From the NCBI RefSeq assembly GCF_003260265.1, contig NZ_QITQ01000010.1, forward strand, positions 62,001 through 126,000: 64,000 nt of DNA. The letters run 5' to 3'. This document shows positions 16,249 through 26,100 of this stretch, one piece after another. The stretch comes from Roseovarius amoyensis. GTDB taxonomy: Bacteria > Pseudomonadota > Alphaproteobacteria > Rhodobacterales > Rhodobacteraceae. Position 1 is the stretch's first letter. Every line of letters starts with the position of its first letter. A program made the position numbers and the translations under genes. A model generated the notes under the pieces. It saw only the letters and a list, made by a program, of their open reading frames with translations, was not told where the DNA came from and did no database searches.

Positions 16249-18372
16249 ATGGCCACTGCCACGCAGAAAATCACCCTGTCGTCCTCGCGCGACATCCCCT
16301 TCAACAAGCTGGTGCTCAGCCAGTCCAACGTCCGGCGCGTGAAGGCCGGCATCTCGGTCGAGGAACTGGCCGAGTCCATCGCCCGCCGCGGGCTGATCCA
16401 GTCCTTGCATGTCCGGCCCGAGCTCGACGCCGAAGGGCAGGAAACCGGCCTCTTTGAGGTGCCGGCTGGCGGCCGCCGCTACCGTGCGCTGGAGCTTTTG
16501 GTCAAACAGAAGCGCCTCAACAAGACCACGCCGGTGCCCTGTGTCGTCTCGGAGGCCAGTGACGACATCCTGATCGACGAGGTGTCGCTGGCCGAGAATA
16601 TCGAGCGCGCCCCGCTGCATCCGCTCGATCAGTTCCGCGCCTTCCAGGTGCTGCGCGAGAAGGGCATGAGCGAGGAGGAAATCGCCGCCGCCTTCTTCGT
16701 CGACGCCAAGGTGGTGAAGCAGCGCCTGCGCCTGGTCTCGGCCTCGCCGGCGCTGCTCGACGTCTATGCCGAGGACGGCATGACGCTGGAACAGCTCATG
16801 GCCTTCACCGTCTCCGACAACCATGCCCGCCAGGAACAGGTCTGGGAGGCGATCAAGGATAGCTGGCAGAAGGAGCCCTATACCATCCGTCGCATGCTGA
16901 CCGAGACCACGGTGCGGGCCTCCGACAAACGGGCGCTCTTCGTCGGCATTGAGACTTACGAGGCGGCGGGCGGTTATGTGCTGCGCGATCTTTTCCAGCA
17001 GGACGATGGCGGCTGGCTTCAAGACCTGGTGCTGCTCGAGAGGCTGTCGGCCGAGAAGCTGAAGGCCGAGGCAGAAACCATCGCCGCCGAGGGCTGGAAG
17101 TGGATCGAGGTCGCCGTGGACTTCCCCTATGGCCATACCAGCGGCATGCGCCGTCTGGCCGGCACCACCATCGACCTGACTGACGAGGAGCGTGCCGAGC
17201 GTGAGAAGCTGCGGGACGAGTTCGACGCGCTGGAGGCGGAATATGCCGAGGCCGACGAATTGCCCGACAAGGTGGATACGCGGCTCGGGGAGATCGAGGA
17301 GGCGCTGGAGGCCTTCGAGGCCCGGCCGATGCGCTATGACGCGGACCAGATGGCGAAGGCCGGTGCCTTCGTCAGCATTCGCCACGACGGCCAGTTCGCC
17401 GTCGAGCGCGGCTATGTCCGTGCCGACGACGAGGCGGTGGACGGTCAGGAAGGGGAGGGTACCGATGGTTGTTCTCCCGAGGGCAGCGAGTCCGGTGGTA
17501 TGCCGCGCGCTGTCATCACGGTGGGCGGCACGGCGACCGAAGAGGAGGAGGATGAGACCGAAACCACCCGGCCTCTGCCCGACCGCCTCGTCAGCGAGCT
17601 GACCGCGCATCGCACGCTGGCGCTCCGGGATGCCGTGGCGGCGAACCCGCATGTCGCCATGACGGCGCTGCTGCATCGGCTGGTCACCGATTGCTTCCTG
17701 CCGCATTCCACCAGGGGGTGCCTCGAGGCCCATGTCCGGGAGGTTCATTTCCCGGCACAAGCCGACGACCTCGGCGAAAGTGTCTCGGCGCGCGCCATCG
17801 CCGAGCGGCACGAACGCTGGGGCGATCATATCCCGGCCGACGATGCGGCGCTCTGGGACTGGCTGGTCGACCAGGACGACGACACCCGGATGGAGTTGCT
17901 CGCCCATTGCATCAGTTTTGGCGTCAACGCCCTGCACGAGAAGCCCACCCCCTATGGCGGCATGGGCGTCAGCCAGCACGGGCTCGATGTGCGCCTGTCC
18001 CAGGCCGACAGGCTGGCGCGGGCAACCAGGCTCGACATGGTGGCCGTGGGCTGGCGGCCGACCGTCGGCAACTATCTCGGCCGCGTGACCAAGCCGCGGA
18101 TCTTGGAAGCCGTGCGCGAAGGGGCCGGAGACAGGGCCGCCGATCTCATCGGGCACCTCAAGAAGGGCGACATGGCCAAGGAAGCCGAACGCCTGCTGGC
18201 CGAATCCGGCTGGCTGCCTGAGCCGCTGCGCATGGTGGATGAAGGTATCGAAGTCGATCCGGCATCGGGCGCTGCGGCGGAAGCCGACGATCTGCCCGAT
18301 TTCCTCTCCGGCGATGGCGAGGACGACCCGGCTGACGATGAGGAGGATCAGCATATGGTCGCTGCGGAATAG
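16249..18372 (+). CDS. parB: ParB/RepB/Spo0J-family protein
   Basis: This 707-residue protein has an N-terminal ParB/Srx fold (about 15-115; IPFNKLVLSQSNVRRVKAGIS, LIQSLHVRPE, FEVPAGGRRYRALELL, VSLAENIERAPLHPLDQF) and a KorB-like helix-turn-helix (MSEEEIAAAFFVDAKVVKQRL). A long C-terminal extension has acidic, low-complexity stretches (about 400-450 and at the end), making it about twice the usual ParB length. ParB binds centromere-like sites and hydrolyses CTP in studied relatives. Here it is about 20 kb from parA and may serve partition of the excised circle or gene control. A hairpin follows the stop. Confidence 0.87.
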   Translation: MATATQKITLSSSRDIPFNKLVLSQSNVRRVKAGISVEELAESIARRGLIQSLHVRPELDAEGQETGLFEVPAGGRRYRALELLVKQKRLNKTTPVPCVVSEASDDILIDEVSLAENIERAPLHPLDQFRAFQVLREKGMSEEEIAAAFFVDAKVVKQRLRLVSASPALLDVYAEDGMTLEQLMAFTVSDNHARQEQVWEAIKDSWQKEPYTIRRMLTETTVRASDKRALFVGIETYEAAGGYVLRDLFQQDDGGWLQDLVLLERLSAEKLKAEAETIAAEGWKWIEVAVDFPYGHTSGMRRLAGTTIDLTDEERAEREKLRDEFDALEAEYAEADELPDKVDTRLGEIEEALEAFEARPMRYDADQMAKAGAFVSIRHDGQFAVERGYVRADDEAVDGQEGEGTDGCSPEGSESGGMPRAVITVGGTATEEEEDETETTRPLPDRLVSELTAHRTLALRDAVAANPHVAMTALLHRLVTDCFLPHSTRGCLEAHVREVHFPAQADDLGESVSARAIAERHERWGDHIPADDAALWDWLVDQDDDTRMELLAHCISFGVNALHEKPTPYGGMGVSQHGLDVRLSQADRLARATRLDMVAVGWRPTVGNYLGRVTKPRILEAVREGAGDRAADLIGHLKKGDMAKEAERLLAESGWLPEPLRMVDEGIEVDPASGAAAEADDLPDFLSGDGEDDPADDEEDQHMVAAE

Positions 18373-18377
18373 CACGC

Positions 18378-18405
18378 ATGCGGGGCGGCGTCGGTCGCCC
18401 CGCAT
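18378..18405 (+). terminator. Hairpin after parB
   Basis: ATGCGGGGCG and CGCCCCGCAT form a perfect 10-bp stem around an 8-base loop, six bases past the parB stop. There is no strong T-run after it, so it may be a weak terminator or an RNA-stabilising hairpin. Confidence 0.55.
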
Positions 18406-18537
18406 ACCACCTTGTTAGCGGCCAATGTCTGCTTCGGAGTAGTTTTCGGCCCGTCTGCTTCCGAATGGCTAGCGGGTCAAAGCGGACTGGGCTGCGGGAC
18501 TGTTCACGACACATAGCCGCAGGTGCGTCGCCAATCT

Positions 18538-18936
18538 TCAGGCGGTCTCACTACTTGGTGCGCACTCCGGTGGAACAGGGATAGCGCCGACCTGACAGTC
18601 TGAGGGCCTGGTGGAATTCCAGACGTCGACTAGCCTGCACAGGTTGTCCTTCCACCAAGCCTTGATGTTGTGCTCGAACTTTTCAAGCCCCTTCACATTC
18701 GGTAGGCGCTTACAATCGGCAATGCCGAAGCTCGCATCCTCGCCAGCGAATTTTACATGGAAGTGCGGCGGCGGGTGCTCGTCAGGCCAGATCTTGACGG
18801 ACATCTTATTGATGCGAGCGACCTGCTCCTCGTTCAAATTCCGAAGACCGCCCTCATTGAGCATAGGCCCCTGAAAGAAGCTCTCTTCGAGTTCCTTGAT
18901 CAGTTCGGCCGGCACTGCAATCTCTCTTTTTGACAT
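18538..18936 (-). CDS. DUF4160 protein
   Basis: This 132-residue protein matches DUF4160: INKMSVKIWPDEHPPPHFHVKFAGEDASFGIADCK, with the PPPHFHV signature, and a C-terminal helix with EHNIKAWWKDNLCRLVDVWN. DUF4160 genes are often next to DUF2442 genes in toxin-antitoxin-like pairs. No DUF2442 gene is seen here, although the N-terminal extension (residues 1-40) is unusual. It runs against the backbone and is probably a small cargo insertion after parB. No function is established. Confidence 0.78.
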   Translation of the reverse strand: MSKREIAVPAELIKELEESFFQGPMLNEGGLRNLNEEQVARINKMSVKIWPDEHPPPHFHVKFAGEDASFGIADCKRLPNVKGLEKFEHNIKAWWKDNLCRLVDVWNSTRPSDCQVGAIPVPPECAPSSETA

Positions 18937-19327
18937 GCACTTTCCCTCGAACCCACAGTTACGGTTCCAATTTCACCATAGAGACAGTCATTATCGCATA
19001 TTGGCAAGCGGCAGCCATCTCTGGCTTGAAGGGAACACGATCCTGATGCCAGCATGGTGGCAAGGCTGGCGCGGCAGAGCATCTGCGACGGGTATCCGGC
19101 ATCCTGTCGGATGCAAGACACCACCCCCGCTTCCATTCGCTAACCTTGGTCTGATCCGTCTCTTTGACATTCAACCCCGGAGGGGTCGGCTTACGCATAC
19201 GTGCCGCCCTCGGGGATTCGGAAAAAGTCCGAACGCCCGAGGGTGAGTGCAGAACCGGTCAGACACGTCGGGCGCCTGGTCAGCGCGGGGGATGGTCCCC
19301 CGCCTCCAGTGACAGGAGCCAATCCCG
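18937..19327. other. Intergenic region, no recognisable gene
   Basis: I see no credible coding frame in these 391 bases. A hairpin GCGGGGG-ATGGT-CCCCCGC lies shortly upstream of the small gene at 19328 and is probably part of its leader. The left part should carry the leftward promoter of the DUF4160 gene. Confidence 0.45.
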
Positions 19328-19492
19328 ATGTCCTATGCAGATGCCACCGCTTTCGCCGCCAGCCTCGCCACCACTCTGATGGTCGTGATCGTCGTGTTCC
19401 AGGCCGGGGACGGAACCCACGGCGCCATGCCCGCCGACGAGTTCGCCGGCGATGAGGACATGGTGAAGCTGGAACTGGATCCATGGGCCTGA
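19328..19492 (+). CDS. Small 54-aa membrane protein, unknown
   Basis: An ATG at 19328 opens 54 codons ending in DPWA. A hydrophobic segment (FAASLATTLMVVIVVFQ, about residues 9-25) could span a membrane, followed by a short acidic tail (EFAGDEDMVKLEL). It begins after a hairpin leader and a purine-rich CAGGAG, like neighbouring backbone genes. I do not recognise the family. Its position between parB and the unknown backbone genes suggests an ICE-borne gene. Confidence 0.5.
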   Translation: MSYADATAFAASLATTLMVVIVVFQAGDGTHGAMPADEFAGDEDMVKLELDPWA

Positions 19493-19631
19493 GGCGCGAC
19501 AGCGCCTCATCCCAAACGGCCCGAGCGCGGTAGCCCGCGCTTCGGGCCTTCAGCCTTGCGATGATCCCCATCGTCGGCAGCGGAACCGGGAATAAGCCCG
19601 GTCAGAGAGGAAGAGTGCGGGCCGTTCGGCA

Positions 19632-19677
19632 GTGACGGGTTAAGGGCTGGAGAGAGAGGCTCACCGGCGCCCGTCAT
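19632..19677 (+). promoter_or_regulatory. Repeated structured leader, copy C
   Basis: GACGGG (19634-19639) pairs with CCCGTC (19670-19675), and GCTGG pairs with CCGGC inside. The loop GGAGAGAGAGGCT equals that of copy B. The following ATG (19690) is 14 bases past the stem, as for parB. Confidence 0.6.
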
Positions 19678-19689
19678 GGAGTGATCCCG

Positions 19690-20238
19690 ATGACCTTTGC
19701 CCGTTCCGAAACCTTCCGCTCCATCGGCCAGATTCTGGTGGCCGATGTTCTGCCCGCGCTTTTTCGGTCGCAAAAGCTGCCGCTGCGCATCTCTTGCCTC
19801 GGCGTCGCCAGCTATGACGCCAGTGACGCGGCGAACAGTTTCGACCGCGTGATCCCGCTTGGAGAATGCCCGTCACCGGAAGAGGCCATCCAGGCCGCAG
19901 TCTTGCGCATGTCGCGTGGTGAGATTTGCACGGGGCCGAATAGCTTTCCGTATTTTCAGCCGCGCATCATGCTCATTCAGGACCGAGATCAGCGCCTGGT
20001 CCTCGCCGGTGAAATCCGCGCCGGCATTATTCTCTGGCAACAGCCGGTCGCATCCGATGCCGAGGCACGCAGGATTGTGACCGAGGCCAGGCGAATGCGC
20101 GGTATGGCATTCCGAGCCTCGGAGCCCGGTGATGCGATACGGCTGCGTTACCGCGCCGCTGCGCTTGAGGCACGGTTGGTTGATCCCTTCTGGCGCGAGA
20201 CCGCGGCCGATCTGCTCCACCTGCCACAGGCCGCCTGA
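19690..20238 (+). CDS. Unknown ICE backbone protein, 182 aa
   Basis: The protein begins MTFARSETFRSIGQILVADVL and has no signal peptide or membrane segment. It has conserved-looking acidic and aromatic patches (EAIQAAVLRMSRGEICTGPNSFPYFQPRIMLIQ). I do not recognise a domain. A GTG start nine bases upstream is possible, but the ATG keeps the same distance to the leader as parB. It is followed by two more small genes with tight spacing. Its placement in the backbone suggests a transfer or establishment role, with no direct evidence. Confidence 0.65.
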   Translation: MTFARSETFRSIGQILVADVLPALFRSQKLPLRISCLGVASYDASDAANSFDRVIPLGECPSPEEAIQAAVLRMSRGEICTGPNSFPYFQPRIMLIQDRDQRLVLAGEIRAGIILWQQPVASDAEARRIVTEARRMRGMAFRASEPGDAIRLRYRAAALEARLVDPFWRETAADLLHLPQAA

Positions 20239-20303
20239 GCTTCACCCTTTCCATCCCATTCGGCCCGGTGTCACTCCGGGCCATGTCATGCCCGGAGACC
20301 ATC

Positions 20304-20720
20304 ATGGCTGACTATTTCACACGCTTTTCTTGCCTGCTTGACGTGGGCACCCCCGAAAACGCTGCCCGCGCGCTCGATCTCTACAACGCTCTGGCGGATG
20401 ACAATGCCGCCGAAGATCCGCCTTCGGACGGGTTTCTGCTTTCTATTCAACCCGAGCATGGCGGAACCCAGCTCTGGATGCGCGATGATGGCACCGGCGA
20501 TCCTGAGCATGTCATCCAGTTCGTCAAATGCTGCGCGAAGGAGTTCGGGCTGACCGGCCTTTGGGGGATGCAATACGCCAACACCTGCTCGAAGCCGCGT
20601 GTGGACGGGTTCGGCGGAGGCGCCCATGTGCTCGACCTCGCCACCGGAGAGACTGTGGACTGGTTCTACACGGACGGCTGGCTTGCCATCGTGCTGGGGG
20701 GAGGCAATCCCTATGAGTGA
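20304..20720 (+). CDS. Unknown ICE backbone protein, 138 aa
   Basis: An acidic 138-residue protein starting MADYFTRFSCLLDVGTPENAARALDLYNAL, with GFLLSIQPEHGGTQLWMRDDG and GFGGGAHVLDLATGETVDWFYTDGWL. It resembles conserved hypothetical plasmid proteins; no catalytic motif is obvious. The leader holds a hairpin GGCCCGG-TGTCACT-CCGGGCC upstream of the ATG. The stop overlaps the next start by eight bases, so the two proteins are probably made together. Confidence 0.65.
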   Translation: MADYFTRFSCLLDVGTPENAARALDLYNALADDNAAEDPPSDGFLLSIQPEHGGTQLWMRDDGTGDPEHVIQFVKCCAKEFGLTGLWGMQYANTCSKPRVDGFGGGAHVLDLATGETVDWFYTDGWLAIVLGGGNPYE

Positions 20721-21357
20721 GGTCATCGAGATCACTGTCTATCGCCTCGACGAGCTTTCCGACGCAGCCAGGGACAAAGCCCGCGTCTGGTATTGTGAGG
20801 GTGGCTTCGGCGATGACTGGTACGATGCCGTCTATGAGGATTTCCAGCGCGTAGCCGAAATCCTAGGGCTGAACCTCGAGACCCGAACCGTCCGGTTAAT
20901 AGGCGGCGGCACACGGCAAGACCCCTGCATCTGGTTCCGGGGCTTCTGGAGCCAGGGCGATGGTGCCTGCTTCGAGACTTTCTATGCCTACCGCAAGGGC
21001 GCGCCGCGCCTGATCCGGGAATATGCGCCTAAGGACACCGAACTGCACTGCATCGCCGATGCCCTGCAGGCGATCCAGCGGCGCAATTTCTACCAGCTTC
21101 GCGCCGAGGCCAGCCATCGCGGCCATTATCGTCACGAACATTGCATGGGGATCTCGGTCGAGCGTGACAGTCCGACATATCAGCACATGACCGCCGATGC
21201 CGAGGACACCATAATTGAGGCACTGCGTGATCTGGCTCGCTGGCTCTACCGCCAGCTCGAGCGCGAATACGATTATCTGTCCTCGGATGACGTTGTCGAT
21301 GAGGCCATCATCGCCAACGGCTACACGTTCACCGAGGCGGGGCAGCGGTTCGGGTGA
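20713..21357 (+). CDS. Conserved plasmid/ICE protein, 214 aa, unknown function
   Basis: This 214-residue protein starts MSEVIEITVYRLDELSDAARDKARVWY and contains GGFGDDWYDAVYEDFQRVAEILG, CIWFRGFWSQGDGACFE and a C-terminal EYDYLSSDDVVDEAIIANGYTFTEAG. I know this type as a frequent plasmid protein, sometimes labelled antitoxin of a stability system on weak grounds. No toxin motif is near. Translation is coupled to the preceding gene by an eight-base overlap. Confidence 0.65.
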   Translation: MSEVIEITVYRLDELSDAARDKARVWYCEGGFGDDWYDAVYEDFQRVAEILGLNLETRTVRLIGGGTRQDPCIWFRGFWSQGDGACFETFYAYRKGAPRLIREYAPKDTELHCIADALQAIQRRNFYQLRAEASHRGHYRHEHCMGISVERDSPTYQHMTADAEDTIIEALRDLARWLYRQLEREYDYLSSDDVVDEAIIANGYTFTEAGQRFG

Positions 21358-21368
21358 GGTGCAACGCC

Positions 21369-22913
21369 TCAGAACTCGTCCTGCAACTCCGCAAAGATAG
21401 CTTCGATCCGGTCAGCCTCCGCGTCGGTCAGAGCGGCGAATTCCTTCGCTCTGGCGCGTCCGGAAAGCCTGCCACCGTTCTGGTGCAGGAAGCGAAACAG
21501 CAGGTCGAGCACGCGGTCCGGCATGTCGATCAGGCCCGAGACGCGGGACTTGAACCCGTCATAGGCACGCAGGAACCGGGTCTCTGCTGGCAGGTCATGG
21601 TCGATTGTCTGGGCCACGCAGGCGAAGAGGAACTCGGCATGGGGCGTGGCATCGAAGAAGCGATAGAAGTCGCCGGTGTCGTTCAGCACCTCGACGTTTC
21701 CGCGATCGGTTGGGCGCCAGCTGACATGGGGCAGCAGTCGACGCGAATAACTCTCGAGCACCTGTCGGTACGCCTCGATCCGTTCGAGGATCACCGCCGA
21801 CACCGGGAAGACCAGCCCGGGCGGATTGAAGCCGCGTGCAGCAAGCACGTGGTGGATCAGGTAGCGATGAAGGCGCCCGTTGCCGTCCTCGAACGGGTGG
21901 ATATAGACGAAGCCGAAGGCGAGGCCGGCGGCGGCCAGAACAGGGTCGAGCCCCGGGGCGACGTCGCGGTCGAACGCTTCGAGCCCGGCGATCAGCGCAG
22001 GCAGGTCTTCATGCCGGGCGCTGACGTGATCGGGCAGGGGGGCGCCGGTCGCGCGGTCGTGCTCTCCAATGAACCCGCCCTCCTGCCGCAGGCCCAGATG
22101 GACGAAGCGGGCATCGCCGATGACGATGCGTTGCAGGCGTTCGAGTTCTGCCCGGTCGATCGGATGGCGCCCGGCTTCACCGATGATCTGGCCCCACCGC
22201 CGGATACGATCCTGGGGCGGGTTCTCGCCTTCGATCTGGAAACTCGACCGTGAATCCTTGAGCAGCAGGAAGGCCGCCGTGCGCGCCAGCAGATCGGCGG
22301 GCACCTCGGCCAGCACCGCACGGGCCTCGGCCGCCAGATCGCGGGCGATGAAAGCCTCGATTGCCGGAGTGCGGAAGATCATCGGGCAAAAATCCGGGGT
22401 GCCGGGCAGGTTGTTGCGGACCCGGTGGCGCGGCGAGGGGGCGCCCTCTGCATCCCATTGGAGCCTGGCATCGACCACGGGCGCGTAATTGCCGCGCGTG
22501 GCGTCGGGCAGATCCAATTCCGCGCCGAGGAGCCACTCATAGAGGAACCAGATCCTGCGCGCGTAGCTGCCCGTCGGGGCGGCCTCGACAATGGCCTGGA
22601 TCGGCTCCGGGCCGGTTGCCTTGAACAGCCGCTTGAGAACTGCGAGATCCAGCCCCTCGTAGCGCAGCGCGAAGGTCAGGTGACCGATGAGGCTCGCCTC
22701 GGGTTCATGGCGGGGCGTGTAGAGGCGCCAGCCGTCGGCCGCGTAGACCTTGTGACGTGGGCCGATGGCGGAAAGTGTCCGGGGCAGGGGCGTTGCGAGC
22801 GCATAGGCATCGATCAGCGCAGCATAGCCCGCAGGTGTGGCCTCCTCGGGGAGCCAGCGCTCGTGAAAAACGGTGACGGCACCTGAAAACGGATTCCTTT
22901 GCGCCTGTTCCAT
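21369..22913 (-). CDS. Fic-domain AMP-transferase-like protein
   Basis: This 514-residue protein has the Fic active site HPFEDGNGRLHR near residue 340, matching HPFx(D/E)GNGRxxR. About 115 residues before it lies an inhibitory-helix motif, SSFQIEG ((S/T)xxxE(G/N)), expected to block ATP binding until released. A winged-helix-like C-terminal part follows. Fic enzymes usually transfer AMP to a protein hydroxyl; the target here is unknown. It is a single minus-strand gene between backbone genes, so probable cargo. I chose ATG 22913 (MEQAQRNPF); a start 69 bases upstream is also open. Confidence 0.86.
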   Translation of the reverse strand: MEQAQRNPFSGAVTVFHERWLPEEATPAGYAALIDAYALATPLPRTLSAIGPRHKVYAADGWRLYTPRHEPEASLIGHLTFALRYEGLDLAVLKRLFKATGPEPIQAIVEAAPTGSYARRIWFLYEWLLGAELDLPDATRGNYAPVVDARLQWDAEGAPSPRHRVRNNLPGTPDFCPMIFRTPAIEAFIARDLAAEARAVLAEVPADLLARTAAFLLLKDSRSSFQIEGENPPQDRIRRWGQIIGEAGRHPIDRAELERLQRIVIGDARFVHLGLRQEGGFIGEHDRATGAPLPDHVSARHEDLPALIAGLEAFDRDVAPGLDPVLAAAGLAFGFVYIHPFEDGNGRLHRYLIHHVLAARGFNPPGLVFPVSAVILERIEAYRQVLESYSRRLLPHVSWRPTDRGNVEVLNDTGDFYRFFDATPHAEFLFACVAQTIDHDLPAETRFLRAYDGFKSRVSGLIDMPDRVLDLLFRFLHQNGGRLSGRARAKEFAALTDAEADRIEAIFAELQDEF

Positions 22914-23070
22914 GAAATTCAGTTCTCGGTCCCGATGATTGATCTTAAGTCGGTGTATCTCATGAATATCGATTACAATCAACGAGGCCCTGCGAAAGTT
23001 GATGGTGGAGCGCTGTCGCCCTCGGGTCTGCGAGGTGATGGGGCATGAGGGGCCGAGTCAGAGAGGGGCC

Positions 23071-23112
23071 GGGACGGGTTGAGTCCGGGTGGTCGAGAGA
23101 GAGCGCCGTCCG
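23071..23112 (+). promoter_or_regulatory. Repeated structured leader, variant D
   Basis: GACGG pairs with CCGTC (23073-23077 and 23106-23110). The 5' side GACGGGTTGAG and the loop tract GAGAGAGAG match copies A to C, but the inner stem differs. The gene starts 35 bases further on. This is a weaker member of the family. Confidence 0.4.
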
Positions 23113-23146
23113 GGCTTGTCCCTCCAGCTCTCCGAGGATCTCCGAC

Positions 23147-26100
23147 ATGAACATCTCGTCTCCCGTGATCGATCCGGTCACGCCGCTCGGCGCCGCACCC
23201 GCGATCCTGGCCGCCGCCAATCTCCTCCTTCCCCATCTCGAACGCGGCCAGCGCGTCGATACCGCGGCCCTGCGAAGCGCCATGGAGACCGCTTTCGGCG
23301 CGTCCGACGCCACCGGCGCCTGGGACTGGAAGCTCGCCTATGAGGCCTGCGAGGTCGCCACGGTTCTGTTACTGCGCAAATACGGAAAGGCGCTGTTCCG
23401 CAAAGCCGCCTCTCCGGCGTCCCGGCTCAGTCCTCTGGCTAAGATCGCGGGGTTACTACCGACGCAGACCCGCCGCTCCGAAGAAAGTCAGAGCTTCCAG
23501 CAGTTCAGCACGCCTCTGCCTCTCGGCCTTGCCGCGCTGGCGGCGGCCTGGGTCACGCCTGATGACGTGGTGCTGGAACCCTCGGCCGGTACCGGCCTTA
23601 TGGCGATCCTGGCCCAGAGCGTCGGCGGTTCGCTGATCCTCAACGAACTCGCCGAGACCCGCGCCGATCTTCTCTCTTCCCTCTTTCCGGCCTTTCCCGT
23701 CACCCGGTTCGACGCCGCCCAGATCGACGACTATCTGACCACGGACGCCATGCCGTCCGTGGTTCTGATGAACCCACCTTTCTCGGTCATGGCCAATGTC
23801 GAGGGACGGATGGCGGATGCTGCATATCGTCATGTCGCCTCGGCGCTGGCCCGCCTTGCTCCGGGCGGTCGGTTGGTGACGATCACCGGTGCAGGCTTTG
23901 GCCCCGAAGCTCCGGCATGGCGGGACGCTTTCATCCGCTTGCAGGCCCGTGGCCGTGTGGCGTTCACCGCCGCCGTCGATGGCGCGGTCTATGCAAAGCA
24001 CGGCACCCCGATCGACACGCGGCTGACCGTCATCGACAAGCTGCCCGCCGACGATCCGGCGGGTTTTCCTGCCTCACCGGGTATCGCGCCCGATGTTGCC
24101 ACGCTGATCGAATGGATCGAGGCGCATGTCCCACAGCGTTCGCCGGTATCATTGCCGAAGATCGTCGTGCCCGCTTCGACCGCCGCGCCGAAGACCGTGC
24201 GAGGCTATCTGGCCCGCGCGACAGCGGTGCGGCCTGCCGCTGCTCCCGCCCACGATCCCGATGGCGTCAAACTTGCCTATGAGACTGTGGATTGGACGCC
24301 ACCGGAAGGCGCTCACCTGTCCGACGCTATCTATGAGGAATATGCGCTGCAATCGCTGCGCATTCCCGGCGCCGAGCCGCACCCGACCAGGCTGGTGCAA
24401 TCCGTTGCCATGGCCTCGATCGCACCGCCGAAGCCTTCCTACCGGCCCATGCTGCCCGCCGACATCCGTACCCGCCTGTCGGACGCGCAGTTGGAGACGG
24501 TGATCTATGCAGGGGAAGCCCATGCCGATCACCTCGCCGGCGCATGGACCGTGGACGAACATTTCGACAACGTGCGCGCCGCCGCCGAGGATGCCGCCGG
24601 AGCTGTCCGCTTCCGCCGGGGCTTCATGCTCGGTGACGGCACCGGCGCCGGCAAGGGCCGTCAGTCGGCCGGGATCATCCTCGACAACTGGCTGCGTGGC
24701 CGCCGCAAGGCGGTCTGGATCAGCAAGTCCGACAAGCTGATCGAGGACGCGCAGCGCGACTGGTCGGCGCTCGGCATGGAGCGACTGCTGGTAACGCCAC
24801 TCTCGCGCTTCCCGCAGGGCAAGCCGATCACGCTGTCGGAAGGCATCCTGTTCACTACCTATGCCACGCTACGCTCCGATGACCGGGGCGAGAAGGTTTC
24901 GCGCGTCAAGCAGATCGTCGAATGGTTGGGCACCGATTTCGATGGGGTCATCATTTTCGACGAGAGCCACGCGATGCAGAATGCCGGTGGCGGCAAGGGA
25001 GACCGCGGTGATATCGCCGCCTCGCAACAGGGACGCGCAGGCCTGCGGCTCCAGCATGCCCTGCCGGATGCGCGCGTGGTCTATGTCTCGGCAACCGGGG
25101 CCACCACGGTTCACAACCTTGCCTATGCGCAGCGGCTCGGCCTCTGGGGTGGCGAGGATTTCCCGTTTCAGACCCGTGCCGAGTTCGTCGAGGCGATCGA
25201 GGCCGGCGGCGTGGCGGCCATGGAAGTGCTGGCTCGCGATTTGCGTTCTCTCGGCCTCTATACCGCGCGCTCGCTCTCCTATGACGGCGTGGAATACGAG
25301 CTGGTCGAGCACAAGCTCACGGATGAGCAGCGCCGCATCTATGACGCTTGCGCTGCGGCGTTCGCCGTGATCCATGGAAACCTGGACGCGGCGATGGAGG
25401 CGGCCAACATCACCGGCAGTGAAGGCACGCTAAATCGGCGGGCCAAATCCGCCGCGCGCTCGGCTTTCGAGAGCACCAAGCAGCGTTTCTTCGGCCATCT
25501 GCTGACCTCGATGAAAACCCCGACCCTGATCCGGTCCATCGAAGCCGATCTGGCGGCGGGCCATGCGGCCGTCATCCAGATCGTCTCGACCGGCGAGGCG
25601 CTGATGGAACGGCGACTGGCCGAGATCCCGACCGGGGAATGCAACGATATTTCCGTCGATGTCACGCCGAGGGAGTATGTCGGCTCGTACCTGCAGCATT
25701 CCTTCCCGGTGCAACTCTACGAACCCTTCACCGACAGCGAGGGCAATCTCTCCTCGCGGCCGGTGTTCCGGGACGGTCAGCCGGTCGAGAGCCGCGAAGC
25801 CGTGGCCCGGCGGAACGAGATGCTCGAACAGCTCGGCTCGTTGCCGCCGGTTCCGGGGGCGCTCGACCAGATCGTCCAGCGCTTTGGCACCGATCTGGTG
25901 GCGGAGGTCACCGGCCGCTCGCGCCGGATCGTGCGCAAGGGCGATGGCGCATCGGCGCGTCTGGCGGTCGAGAACCGTGCGCCCTCCGCAAACCTGGCAG
26001 AGACCTCGGCCTTCATGGATGATCAGAAGCGCATTCTGGTCTTCTCGGATGCGGGGGGCACCGGGCGCAGCTATCATGCGGAGCTCTCGGCGCGGAACCA

